Part shown: positions 43,394-51,636 of the stretch, piece by piece
Layout: each line of letters opens with the position of its first letter
Numbering within the stretch: position 1 is the stretch's first letter
DNA from: Flintibacter sp. KGMB00164
GTDB lineage: Bacteria > Bacillota > Clostridia > Oscillospirales > Oscillospiraceae
Direction: 5' to 3'
Length of the DNA stretch: 64,000 bases
NCBI RefSeq assembly: GCF_008727735.1
Contig: NZ_CP044227.1
Coordinates: 124,001-188,000 of the forward strand
Position numbers and translations under genes: made by a program
The notes under the pieces: model-generated
Databases searched by the model: none
Told to the model about the DNA's origin: nothing
The model's input: only the letters and a program-made list of their open reading frames with translations

Positions 43394-44559
43394 TGAACTT
43401 CAAGAAACAAATCTTTGGGTTTATGGATATGCTGCGGTTTAAAAAGCTGGTCCCCACCCGCCGGCAGATGCTGGCCCAGGGGGAGAATAAACCGCTGCCT
43501 CAGGAATACCGCACCAACGTGCTGGCTAAAAAGCTGCATCCCGGCTATATGCAGGTGGAATTGACTGACGCGCGGCCGCTCACCGAGACCATCCGGGAGC
43601 TGACCTTCAAGCGGGTGGACAGCGGTGCGTTCCCCTTCTTCCGCGCGGGACAGTATGTCTCCCTTCAGATGAAGATCGGAGACAGCGTGGTCAGCCGGCC
43701 CTATTCCATCGTCTCCACGCCCCAACAGGCCTTGGAAAACAAATTGGTGCTGGCGGTGGAGAATGCGGGCTTTGTATCCGAATACCTCAACAAATCCGCC
43801 AAGGTGGGCGACCGGTTTGTGATGACCGAGCCCTCCGGTGAGTTCCACTATGAGACCCTGCGGGACAGCAAGGATATCATCTGCATCGCAGGCGGCAGCG
43901 GCATCACGCCCTTCCTGTCCATGGCAGGCAGCATGGCGGACGGGGATGAGAGCTACTCCATGCTCCTGTTCTACGGTGCGCGCACGGCGGCGCAGCTGGC
44001 CTACAAAGCGGAGCTGGACGCGCTGGCGGAGCGCTGCAAGGGCCTGAAGGTGGTGTATGTCCTCAGCGATGAGGAGCAGCCCGGGTGCGAAAAGGGCTTT
44101 GTGTCCACCGAGCTGATGAAGAAGTACACCGACCTCACCGACCATACCTTCTTCCTGTGTGGACCGCCCGCCATGTATGCGTTTATCGCCAAGGAGCTTG
44201 AACCCCTGAACCTGCCCCAAAAGGCGGTACACCGGGATGCGGCCTGCTGCCGCGATCTGCCGGTGGAGAAGCCCGGTCTCTTCAAACTCACCGTTCACAT
44301 GCGGGATGAGGTGTATATTATTCCCGCCAAGGAGAACGAGACCCTGCTGACTGCCATGGAGCGGGCCGGGCTGAATGCCCCCAACAAGTGCCGTGCCGGA
44401 GGCTGCGGCTTCTGTCACAGCAAGTGGCTCGCGGGCAGCTATCGGGTGGCGGACGGCCGGGACGGCCGCCGGGAGGCGGACCGGAAGTTCGGCTTTATCC
44501 ACCCCTGTGTCACCTATCCTCTGGAGGATATGGAGATCGATGTGCCCGTAGCCTATTAA
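43393..44559 (+). CDS. Ferredoxin-reductase-like protein with C-terminal [2Fe-2S]
   Basis: 388 residues. FAD-binding RPYSIVSTP near residue 100, NAD-binding GGSGITPFLSM near 170, and a plant-type [2Fe-2S] site CRAGGCGFC with a distal Cys in FIHPCVTYP. This FAD-NAD-2Fe2S order is that of phthalate-dioxygenase-reductase-type proteins. It probably passes electrons from NAD(P)H to the overlapping FAD oxidoreductase. Confidence 0.9.
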   Translation: MNFKKQIFGFMDMLRFKKLVPTRRQMLAQGENKPLPQEYRTNVLAKKLHPGYMQVELTDARPLTETIRELTFKRVDSGAFPFFRAGQYVSLQMKIGDSVVSRPYSIVSTPQQALENKLVLAVENAGFVSEYLNKSAKVGDRFVMTEPSGEFHYETLRDSKDIICIAGGSGITPFLSMAGSMADGDESYSMLLFYGARTAAQLAYKAELDALAERCKGLKVVYVLSDEEQPGCEKGFVSTELMKKYTDLTDHTFFLCGPPAMYAFIAKELEPLNLPQKAVHRDAACCRDLPVEKPGLFKLTVHMRDEVYIIPAKENETLLTAMERAGLNAPNKCRAGGCGFCHSKWLAGSYRVADGRDGRREADRKFGFIHPCVTYPLEDMEIDVPVAY

Positions 44560-44591
44560 GGGAAGGGATAACAAAACAACGTTTGGACGAC

Positions 44592-44628
44592 AAAAGCCCA
44601 GTTCAGTCTTGTGCTGAACTGGGCTTTT
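44592..44628. terminator. Terminator between convergent genes
   Basis: Perfect 15-bp stem AAAAGCCCAGTTCAG / CTGAACTGGGCTTTT with 7-base loop. The A/T flanks let it serve both strands. Confidence 0.85.
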
Positions 44629-44682
44629 GCCATTTCAAATGTCATGCGCCTATACGCGAAGAGATTGGAAGTGTGCACCAAA

Positions 44683-45570
44683 TCAAAGAGAAAATTGCTT
44701 AACCTCTGCCATAACCGGGATAGAGGGTGCGGCACCCGGGCGGGAGACGGCGATGGCTGCGGCCTGGGTGGCAAGCCGGAGGCACTCCTGGGGCGGAAGG
44801 CCCGCGGCGTCGGCGGCCACAAAGTAACCGGTGAAGGTATCGCCTGCCGCGGTAGTATCCACAGCCTCCACGGAGCAGGCCTTCTGCTGGATGCGCTGTG
44901 TGCCGTCGTCATAGATACAGCCCCGGCTGCCCAGGGTGAGCAGGATGCGGCAGCGGGGGAACTGCTTGCGCAGCCCCTCCAGCACAAGGGACTCGTCCTC
45001 TGTCCCGGCCAGCGCAGCGCCTTCAATTTCGTTCAGAACCAGCAGGGAGACCAGCTCCAGCGGCAGAGACTGGATGGAGGCGTCGATGGGAGACGGGTTA
45101 AAGACGATATCCAGCCCCCGTGCAGCCGCCTGATGCATGATATAGGCCAGATTGTTGATCTCATTTTGCAGAATGATGCGGTCGCCGGGGCCGAAGTTTG
45201 CGAGAACCTGATCGACTTCCTGGGTGGTGATCTCCTGATTGCTTCCTCCAAACAGAAGGATGCAGTTTTGTCCGCTGGGGTCCACCTGTATGATGGCGTG
45301 ACCGCTGGGACCGCTGCTGTGCTGAATATAGGAGATATCCACGCCGCTCTGGCTGAGCATATCGGTCAGAATCTGGCCGTCTGCTCCGATTTTTCCGGCA
45401 TGAAATACCTCTGCGCCCGCCCGGGCGGCGGCAATGGACTGATTGAGGCCCTTTCCGCCGCAGTTGACCTCTCGTTTGGAAGCGGCCAGGGTTTCACCGG
45501 GGGCGACAAAGTGAGGGACATGATAAACATAGTCCACATTCAGCGATCCAAAGGTTAAAATTTTGCCCAT
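44683..45570 (-). CDS. PfkB-family sugar kinase, ribokinase-like
   Basis: 295 residues from the ATG at 45570, which has GGAGG 8 bases upstream; the longer open frame to 45750 lacks family sequence. N-terminal GSLNVDYVYHVP and GGKGLNQSIAAARAG match ribokinases, and VDTTAAGDTFTGYF near the C-terminus contains the catalytic Asp and anion hole. It phosphorylates ribose or a related sugar. No transporter is adjacent. Confidence 0.9.
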   Translation of the reverse strand: MGKILTFGSLNVDYVYHVPHFVAPGETLAASKREVNCGGKGLNQSIAAARAGAEVFHAGKIGADGQILTDMLSQSGVDISYIQHSSGPSGHAIIQVDPSGQNCILLFGGSNQEITTQEVDQVLANFGPGDRIILQNEINNLAYIMHQAAARGLDIVFNPSPIDASIQSLPLELVSLLVLNEIEGAALAGTEDESLVLEGLRKQFPRCRILLTLGSRGCIYDDGTQRIQQKACSVEAVDTTAAGDTFTGYFVAADAAGLPPQECLRLATQAAAIAVSRPGAAPSIPVMAEVKQFSL

Positions 45571-45844
45571 AAACTGCCTCCGTTTTGATAGCATAAATAA
45601 AACAGACGCTTGGTCCAATCGTTGTGCCGTCGCATCTACAGACAGGGTATCGCCCACAGCCTGAAATGTCAACTGGTATGCGCGGCTACACATCAGCGGA
45701 AAGGGAGAAGGACCACCTCTTTCAGAACAAAGCCTCGTTTTCAAATACAAATAGTTTTACCTTTTAGTTGATATTTTATTGCTGTCACATATAATGTAAA
45801 TATAAGAGATACACTGCATTCCGTAGGACAAGGAGGCTTTTAGT

Positions 45845-46024
45845 ATGGAATCTGCAAAGGTGACCTCGAACGGTCAAAGCACTATTCCCGTTGATGCGCT
45901 GCTGGAAGTACAAAAAGCCTTCCGGGGCACTGCGGATGAACTTGGGATCAAGAATGAGCAGGGTGTTGTGGACATGGTAAAAGAGATTCGTGCAGAAAGG
46001 CGCGATGATTACCAAAGCGAATGA
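45845..46024 (+). CDS. AbrB/MazE-like antitoxin, internally shortened
   Basis: 59 residues. It starts like AbrB-type antitoxins (MESAKVTSNGQSTIPV) and ends like the C-terminal part of the same group (AFRGTADELGIKNEQGVVDM, VKEIRAERR). About 25-30 residues that would complete the swapped-hairpin DNA-binding barrel are missing, without loss of frame. AAGGAGG 9 bases before the ATG is intact. No toxin gene follows; a strong terminator does. It is probably a decayed antitoxin. Confidence 0.6.
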   Translation: MESAKVTSNGQSTIPVDALLEVQKAFRGTADELGIKNEQGVVDMVKEIRAERRDDYQSE

Positions 46025-46041
46025 TGCTGGATACGGCAGAG

Positions 46042-46089
46042 AAAAGGGTCTGCTGCAGAACAAATCCGTTCTGCAGCAGACCCTTTTTT
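46042..46089 (+). terminator. Strong terminator after AbrB-like gene
   Basis: 20-bp stem starting AAAAGGGTCTGCTGCAGAAC around a 6-base loop, followed by a T-run. Confidence 0.9.
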
Positions 46090-46117
46090 GTAGATTCAAA
46101 TGATCGCAACCGTGCTG

Positions 46118-46309
46118 TTATCCGAGGAGGATGTACTCCACCCTTCCGTCCTTGTATTTTTTGATGATTCTGCCTGTTGTTTCATCCAGCATGGTTACAT
46201 AGTCCATAGTTGGGTTGCCTTCGCGTTCTGCAACCGCTTTTTTGCAGGCGGCTTCAATTTCTGCCGCAGTCATATCGAAAAATCCCTTTTCCTGTTCACG
46301 GTCAATCAT
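46118..46309 (-). CDS. Small hypothetical protein of the RHH operon
   Basis: 63 residues, charged and probably helical, ending KKYKDGRVEYILLG. Not recognised. It overlaps the RHH gene by 8 bases (start inside its last codons), so the two are co-expressed. It could be a toxin or partner of the RHH protein. Confidence 0.65.
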   Translation of the reverse strand: MIDREQEKGFFDMTAAEIEAACKKAVAEREGNPTMDYVTMLDETTGRIIKKYKDGRVEYILLG

Positions 46310-46508
46310 GGTTCTGCCCCGTTTCTCCTTCCCGCTGAATGGTCTCGTTGATGGCGCGGTAGATGAAAGCGTTGGTGGACTCTCCCCTGGAGGCTGCGTG
46401 GGCTTGAATGCGCGCTTTTTCCCCTTTCGGGACGCGGAACTTGATTTCTTCTAACTTTTCCCGATGATATTTTCGGCTTGCTTCGCGCTGAGATTCTGTT
46501 TGTGCCAC
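46302..46508 (-). CDS. Ribbon-helix-helix (Arc-like) DNA-binding protein
   Basis: 68 residues from a GTG at 46508 (AGGAGG 7 bases upstream); an in-frame ATG further up has no ribosome site. IKFRVPKGEKARIQAHAAS is the ribbon plus helix A and GESTNAFIYRAINETI helix B of an Arc-type fold. Two ATGTGG-N2-CCACAT palindromes lie 72-143 bases upstream of its start and are its likely operators. Confidence 0.75.
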   Translation of the reverse strand: MAQTESQREASRKYHREKLEEIKFRVPKGEKARIQAHAASRGESTNAFIYRAINETIQREGETGQNHD

Positions 46509-46579
46509 ACCCCATCCCTCCTGGTGCTTTTCAATTATTATAGAAGAAAAATATGCGTTAGACAATGGATTATAAAAAT

Positions 46580-46593
46580 ATGTGGGACCACAT
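46580..46593. promoter_or_regulatory. Operator ATGTGG-N2-CCACAT, copy 1
   Basis: Perfect palindromic arms that extend to 8 bp (ATATGTGG/CCACATAT, 46578-46595). Probable RHH-protein site controlling the 46508 gene. Confidence 0.6.
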
Positions 46594-46637
46594 ATTAAAC
46601 AAAAAGGACGAGTGTTTTTTGTTTACATAGATAATTG

Positions 46638-46651
46638 ATGTGGGCCCACAT
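46638..46651. promoter_or_regulatory. Operator ATGTGG-N2-CCACAT, copy 2
   Basis: Perfect 14-base palindrome ATGTGGGCCCACAT, 58 bases centre to centre from copy 1. It lies between the RHH gene and the GHKL ATPase gene, so it could link their control. Confidence 0.6.
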
Positions 46652-46762
46652 AAATGATATACTTAGCACAGAAAATAGAACAGCGGCAGTGCAGTGGAGT
46701 TGGCGCTCCACTGTACCTGCGCAGGTGCTTGCCCACCTACACAACGGACTGCGTCCGCACCG

Positions 46763-46840
46763 CAGGGTTAGTATACCCTTTTTTCCCCTTCTGCGCAAGG
46801 GAATCCCCTGGGTGCGGCAGGGTTTTCATACCTTTTTTCC
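46763..46840 (+). repeat. Repeated terminator-like motif in leader of GHKL gene
   Basis: CAGGGTTAGTATACCC-TTTTTTCC (46763-46786) recurs as CAGGGTTTTCATACC-TTTTTTCC (46818-46840). The first copy can fold GGGT/ACCC before six T residues. The 260-base stretch before the GHKL start has no gene I can support; these may attenuate transcription. Confidence 0.4.
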
Positions 46841-46917
46841 ACCGTGTAGGCCTATGCCCTGCACGATGTTTTGTTTTCCTAGCATGCGGCCATGCGGCCC
46901 TGAAAGGAATGAAATGT

Positions 46918-48390
46918 ATGTGTACCCTGAAAACCTTCCCCATTGAAAACACCCCTAATGGCCGGGAACTGTGGCAGTCCATCTCCGGCAACTTTGATCG
47001 TTTTTCCGAAATTATCTGTGAATTTGTGGACAACGCCCTGTCCAACTTCCGTAAATACGCCCTGGACCCCCAGACCAGCCGGAAGGTGCGCATCGTACTG
47101 CGGGAGCAGGAGAGCTGGGTGGATGTGGACGTCATCGACACCGGTACCGGCATCCGCAACATCCACGCCGCCCTCACACTGGGCAGCCGCTGCGGGGCGG
47201 AATCTCCGCTGAATGAGCATGGCATGGGGCTCAAACACGCCCTGGCCAGTGTGGACGACGAGGGGTGTGTCTGGAGTATCCAGACCCGCACCCCGGAGGA
47301 CAACGAGCTGGATCGGCACCTGCTGGTAGAAGGTCCCTACGGACTGGAGGAAGCCCCCATGATGGGACAGTACCGGGCGGGCTGGGGCAAGCTCATCCGC
47401 CCTACCGGGACGGCAATCTCCTTCCGCTGCACCCGCCGGCGGTTTGAGACCTTGCGCCCGGTGGGTGACCGGGCGGAAAAGAGCTTTGACACCCTGGTAG
47501 AGATCCTGGTGGAGGAACTGGCCTATACCTATGCTCAGGTGCTCCAGCGGGGCGAGATGACGCTGGAGGTGGATGGAGGAAAGCAGACCTGTGTGGTACA
47601 CCCCCTCTTCCCTATCTGGGATAAAGATGGAACCCAGGAGATCCCGGCCGTCACCTGTGACCTGGGGGGCGGTCCGGTGGAGCTGGTGTGCCGCTACGGC
47701 CTGATCCGGGGCAGAAAGGAGACCTTTCTATATTATAAAGGCAACATGGAGTCCAGCGGCGTAGAAATTCGCTGCAACGGACGGGTGGTACAGCGGGGCC
47801 TGTTTCGGCGGATTTGGAACGGCCGGGTCCACCCCAGCCGCAACCATTTCCTGGTGCAGATGGACCTGCGGGCCAAGAACGGGACGGCTCTGCCCGCCAC
47901 TAAACCTACCAAAACCGGATTTTGGGATGGCGACCCCAGGCTGGAGGCTCTGTTTGCCTGGATCCGCAGCAATGTGCCTCTGCCCGCCAAGGAGGAGCCG
48001 GTGGAAAAGCGGCTGGTGCGGGTGCTGGCACAAAATAAGGCGGTAGAGGAGGGCGTACTGCGGGTGGCCCAGGAGGAGGACACCTACCGTTCCCTGAATC
48101 TGGGCACCAAGATGGATCTGTTTGTGAGCTATCGGGACAGAACTGTGGTTTATGAGGCGAAAAAGGCGGGTTCCCGGGCGCTGGATGTGTACCAGCTGCG
48201 GATGTACTGGGACGGCTGTGCCCTGGATGGGCGGCCTATTACCCAGGGAATGCTGATCGCCCGGCGCCACTGTCCGGAGGTGGAGGCGCTGGTAGAAAAG
48301 ATGAACTCCTTCACCGACCCCACCGGCCGACCCTATCAGTTTTGTCTGACCACCTGGGAAGAAGAGGGCATTGATCCCTGTGCGGTATAA
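46918..48390 (+). CDS. GHKL (Hsp90/MORC-like) ATPase with nuclease-like C-terminus
   Basis: 490 residues from the ATG at 46918 (AAAGGA upstream); an in-frame ATG 9 bases earlier is possible. ATP-binding GHKL motifs: N box EFVDNALSN near residue 30, DTGTGI near 75, EHGMGLKHAL near 100. The C-terminal 80 residues contain KMDLFVSYRDRTVVYEAKKA, a D...ExK arrangement like PD-(D/E)xK nucleases. GHKL ATPases with nuclease domains occur in bacterial conflict and restriction systems. It sits between an RHH regulator and an integrase in an apparent integrative element. Confidence 0.82.
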   Translation: MCTLKTFPIENTPNGRELWQSISGNFDRFSEIICEFVDNALSNFRKYALDPQTSRKVRIVLREQESWVDVDVIDTGTGIRNIHAALTLGSRCGAESPLNEHGMGLKHALASVDDEGCVWSIQTRTPEDNELDRHLLVEGPYGLEEAPMMGQYRAGWGKLIRPTGTAISFRCTRRRFETLRPVGDRAEKSFDTLVEILVEELAYTYAQVLQRGEMTLEVDGGKQTCVVHPLFPIWDKDGTQEIPAVTCDLGGGPVELVCRYGLIRGRKETFLYYKGNMESSGVEIRCNGRVVQRGLFRRIWNGRVHPSRNHFLVQMDLRAKNGTALPATKPTKTGFWDGDPRLEALFAWIRSNVPLPAKEEPVEKRLVRVLAQNKAVEEGVLRVAQEEDTYRSLNLGTKMDLFVSYRDRTVVYEAKKAGSRALDVYQLRMYWDGCALDGRPITQGMLIARRHCPEVEALVEKMNSFTDPTGRPYQFCLTTWEEEGIDPCAV

Positions 48391-48396
48391 GAATAC

Positions 48397-48422
48397 GCCG
48401 GGGAGGCTTGAGCCTCCCCGGC
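48397..48422 (+). terminator. GC-rich hairpin before integrase
   Basis: 11-bp stem GCCGGGGAGGC / GCCTCCCCGGC with 4-base loop, no T-run. It lies between the GHKL gene and the integrase ribosome site. Confidence 0.5.
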
Positions 48423-48441
48423 TGCGGAAGGAGGCACTTTT

Positions 48442-49563
48442 GTGAACAAGAAATCCATGACCTTGCAGGCCTGGTCCCGTCAGTGGCTGGAGCTCTATGT
48501 CAAGCCGGTGGCCAAGCCCAGCGGGTATGAGCACTACCGGGACAACCTGGAGAAGCATATCCTCCCCTGCCTGGGCCGCTGCTCCCTGGAGCGGCTGACC
48601 ACCCCGGTGGTGCAGGCGTTTTTGAACCAGATGGGAGAGTGCGGCAACCTGCGTACCGGCGGGCCGCTCAGCAGCAAGAGCGTGAAAAATATCCGGGTGG
48701 TGCTGGATGTGTGCTGCAAGCGGGCGGTGGCCGACGGACATATGAAGGAAAATCCGGTGCCCGCCACAGTGTGCCGCCGCTGTCCCTCCCAGACGGTGGA
48801 GGTGCTCTCCGATGAACAGCAGAAGGTGTTGGAGGGGTGGCTGTTTCAGAATCTTACCCTGTACAGTGCCGGGATCTTGCTGGCGCTGTACAGCGGGATG
48901 CGCCTGGGGGAGTGCTGCGCTTTGCGGTGGAGCTGTTACGACCCTGCCCGGGGAGAGCTGCATATCCGGGAGACGGTGCGGCGGGTGACGGAGGATTCCA
49001 CCCGGCCCAAGGGAAAGAAAACCCGTCTGGTCTATTCGGAACCGAAAACCAACTCCTCCCGCCGAACCCTGGCTTTGCCCGATATCCTGCTGGATCTTCT
49101 GGATTTTCAATACCGGCGCTTTACCGATACCTTCGGACGAGCTCCGGCCAAAGAGGACTTTATCCTCTATAACGCCAAGGGCGGGGCCATGGACCCGGAC
49201 AACCTGAGCCATTACTTTGGGGACGTGCTGGCCGGACTGGGCCTGCCCCACGTGAAGTACCACGCCATGCGCCACACCTTTGCCACTCGAGCCATTGAGA
49301 ACGGCGTGGATGTGGCCACCGTCTCCGGGCTGCTGGGCCATGCGGACGTGACCACCACCACGCACTACTATGTCCATCCCCGTCAGGAGGCTATGCGCCG
49401 GGCCATGCAGTCCGTTGCCCCGGTGGCCCGCCTGTCCTTGCCGGTCGGGGGCGGGGTTCCCAGGCCTGAGGCGGACCCGGCCCAGGAGCCTGTTACCGCG
49501 CCCCGTGTGTGCCGGAGAAAGAAGTGGATAGAGCCGGGCGGGGTTGCCCCTGGCGAGAGATAA
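48442..49563 (+). CDS. Phage-type tyrosine integrase
   Basis: 373 residues starting at GTG with AAGGAGG 7 bases upstream. N-terminal SAM-like core-binding domain (MTLQAWSRQWLELY), catalytic Arg in SGMRLGECCALRW, then YHAMRHTFAT and LLGHADVTTTTHYYVH with His and Tyr. Complete catalytic set. This is the integrase type of phages and integrative elements and unlike the short invertases in cassettes B and D. No attachment repeats were identified. Confidence 0.92.
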   Translation: MNKKSMTLQAWSRQWLELYVKPVAKPSGYEHYRDNLEKHILPCLGRCSLERLTTPVVQAFLNQMGECGNLRTGGPLSSKSVKNIRVVLDVCCKRAVADGHMKENPVPATVCRRCPSQTVEVLSDEQQKVLEGWLFQNLTLYSAGILLALYSGMRLGECCALRWSCYDPARGELHIRETVRRVTEDSTRPKGKKTRLVYSEPKTNSSRRTLALPDILLDLLDFQYRRFTDTFGRAPAKEDFILYNAKGGAMDPDNLSHYFGDVLAGLGLPHVKYHAMRHTFATRAIENGVDVATVSGLLGHADVTTTTHYYVHPRQEAMRRAMQSVAPVARLSLPVGGGVPRPEADPAQEPVTAPRVCRRKKWIEPGGVAPGER

Positions 49564-49601
49564 AAAGCTTAAAAGGAAACAACTTCGAAAGGAGCGAGCA
49601 C

Positions 49602-50939
49602 ATGGGAACATTTTTGGGTTACTTTGGGGATCAGACCATTCCAGAGGACAAACGAGAGGAATTCACCCAGCGGGTCCTGATGATTCTGGACCAGGGCGGG
49701 ATGCTGGATCTGGAGGATGTCAGCCTATTTGGAAAACGGGTTTGGCTGTTAAAACCGCCCCAGGCTCTGCCGGGGAAGGATGCCGTCCTGTTTTGCTACA
49801 ATTACTTCGAACAGGATACCTGGGAGACCGGGGGCTATGATCCAACCTCCTGCAGCTTCCATACCAACAAAGTGGGCTGGCGCCAGTTTAATCTGGTCTG
49901 CTCCGCCGTATATGTACTTTATGAGTTTTATACGCCTTCCTTCGGCATTGCCAGCGAGGACGCCCATGTCTACGACGCCCAAGAGATCATCGGCTGGCTC
50001 AACTACTTGTTTCAAAGCCGCTATGACAACCGCCGGGCCAGCAACCCCTGGCGCGTCTACCAGCTGCTGCCAGACTACCGGAGGGATGACGATCCCTTGG
50101 TCCAGCTCGCTGACGGTTCGCCTATGGATCCCATGGGGATGCTTATCTATCTGACCGTCACCCGCAAAGCCAACCAGGAGGCTTTGTGGGAGAGTACGGA
50201 GTCGGCTTCGGGGGCACCCCATAACATCCTGGACTGCATCAGCAGGGCGGAACGGGCGCTGGCAGAGCTCACTGCAGGGGATGAGGAGCCGGACCTGAAA
50301 AAGCTGGAGCAGCTGACGGCTGCCCTCAAAAACCGGGATATGGAACGGCTTCCGGAAGGGGCGCCGCAGTGCTTTGCGGTCATGGCTGTCATGATTCCGG
50401 TGGAGATCACGGCAAAGCTACTTGCCGATGCATTCGCCCAGGATTTTTGGGCCTTGCTGGAGGAGCTGCGCTCCTTTGGCTGGGATGGGGGCGACGGCTG
50501 GAACTTTGGGGATCTCCCGCCGGCAGAGCCGGTTGCCCCCGTGGGTACCGCCGCATTTCTGCGCTGCTCGGATGACGACCGCGCCTGGTGGTGGCGGCCG
50601 GACGGAGATGTCCACTTTTCTGAGGAGATGAACGCCTGGCTGGCCCAATGCCGCGCTGCGTTGGATAACCTGGCCCGGGAAGAGCCCCCGATGCGTGGCG
50701 CTGAGCTGCTGGAATTGCTCGTGGGGACGCTGGACCGCATTCAGCGGAGGACCCCCTCTGTCTTTGCGTTCCGGGAGATGTTTTATGACTTTGCGTCCCA
50801 TTCTGAATCAGCCATGGTGCAGGCCGCAGTCCGATACCTGGAGCAGTTGGCAGAACAAGAGGACGCTGCCGTTTCCCTGCGGCGGTATCTGGCGGTTCTG
50901 GGTAATCTGCCGCTGCGTGAGAGGGTGTTTGGGTTCTGA
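49602..50939 (+). CDS. Hypothetical protein of the integrative region
   Basis: 445 residues from the ATG at 49602 (AAAGGAG upstream; the open frame extends back into the integrase gene). Acidic, no signal peptide, no family recognised. It contains several Trp-rich stretches (DRAWWWRPDG, GWDGGDGWNFGD). It follows the integrase by 38 bases and a promoter/attenuator region lies just after it. Confidence 0.75.
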   Translation: MGTFLGYFGDQTIPEDKREEFTQRVLMILDQGGMLDLEDVSLFGKRVWLLKPPQALPGKDAVLFCYNYFEQDTWETGGYDPTSCSFHTNKVGWRQFNLVCSAVYVLYEFYTPSFGIASEDAHVYDAQEIIGWLNYLFQSRYDNRRASNPWRVYQLLPDYRRDDDPLVQLADGSPMDPMGMLIYLTVTRKANQEALWESTESASGAPHNILDCISRAERALAELTAGDEEPDLKKLEQLTAALKNRDMERLPEGAPQCFAVMAVMIPVEITAKLLADAFAQDFWALLEELRSFGWDGGDGWNFGDLPPAEPVAPVGTAAFLRCSDDDRAWWWRPDGDVHFSEEMNAWLAQCRAALDNLAREEPPMRGAELLELLVGTLDRIQRRTPSVFAFREMFYDFASHSESAMVQAAVRYLEQLAEQEDAAVSLRRYLAVLGNLPLRERVFGF

Positions 50940-50960
50940 CGGTGCCGGTCAGGGGCTAAT

Positions 50961-50989
50961 TTGACCTGATTTCGAACAGATGGTATAAT
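50961..50989 (+). promoter_or_regulatory. Promoter of the recombinase operon
   Basis: TTGACC, 17 bases, TATAAT. Near-consensus, about 75 bases before the first gene. Confidence 0.75.
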
Positions 50990-51004
50990 AATATATATTT
51001 AAAG

Positions 51005-51038
51005 AAGTGTCTTATCTGTATAGGTAAGGCACTTTTTT
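51005..51038 (+). terminator. Attenuator-like terminator directly after the promoter
   Basis: 10-bp stem AAGTGTCTTA / TAAGGCACTT (one G-T type mismatch) around a 10-base loop, then TTTTATTTTT. It starts about 10 bases from the expected transcription start and ends just before AAGGAGG of the first recombinase gene, so transcripts must read through it. Confidence 0.65.
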
Positions 51039-51063
51039 ATTTTTACAAAAAGGAGGTCCCAAA

Positions 51064-51636
51064 ATGAGCAGACCAAAGATATATCAGGCTGGAACCGTGT
51101 CCACTTGGTGCGGACTCGTCTATCGGGTGGCCCAGCCCTGTGAGATTAAAGACGGGCGATGGAAAACGACCCTGTATTTGTTGGGGCCGAACCGAAAGCC
51201 CCTGCAAAAAGGAGGGGTCACGCTGTGCAGCAGAAAGGGAGAGGGAGCGCAGGACTTGATCGTTCGGGCGGAGAGGGAAATCCAACGCATAGCCATAGAA
51301 CACGCGGATGTGATCCTTGACGCCGTCCGGAGTGGTACCTGGCCTGGCATGACCTTGGAGACTTACGCCGCCCTGCGCCGTGGGGCGATCCAGAGTTATA
51401 ACAAATGGGCCGGCAAGGCGGAGAACTATTGGTGCCACTGGGAGGAGAGACTGTGCCCAGCGGTGGGGGGTGTGGAGCTGCTCCAGTGCGGTGATCCCTC
51501 CACGGTGGAGGAAAAGATGGAGCGGCTGACCCACCGCAAGCGGAGCAAGCGGGGCTATACGGATACGGAGCGAGTGGATTGGATCATCCTGGGAGATATA
51601 TTAGTGTGCGTGCCGCGTGGATGGGCTGCTGCCTGA
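51064..51636 (+). CDS. Recombinase N-terminal half (core-binding-like)
   Basis: 190 residues, AAGGAGG before the ATG. N-terminal part is basic; the rest resembles the arm/core-binding region of a long tyrosine recombinase. No catalytic domain is present. The next gene, which overlaps by 20 bases in another frame, supplies a catalytic domain, so the two may be one recombinase split by a frameshift. Confidence 0.65.
   Translation: MSRPKIYQAGTVSTWCGLVYRVAQPCEIKDGRWKTTLYLLGPNRKPLQKGGVTLCSRKGEGAQDLIVRAEREIQRIAIEHADVILDAVRSGTWPGMTLETYAALRRGAIQSYNKWAGKAENYWCHWEERLCPAVGGVELLQCGDPSTVEEKMERLTHRKRSKRGYTDTERVDWIILGDILVCVPRGWAAA

Noticed and set aside
45571-45750. Longer start for the sugar kinase
   Set aside because: Family sequence begins at MGKILTFGSLN, where GGAGG lies upstream.
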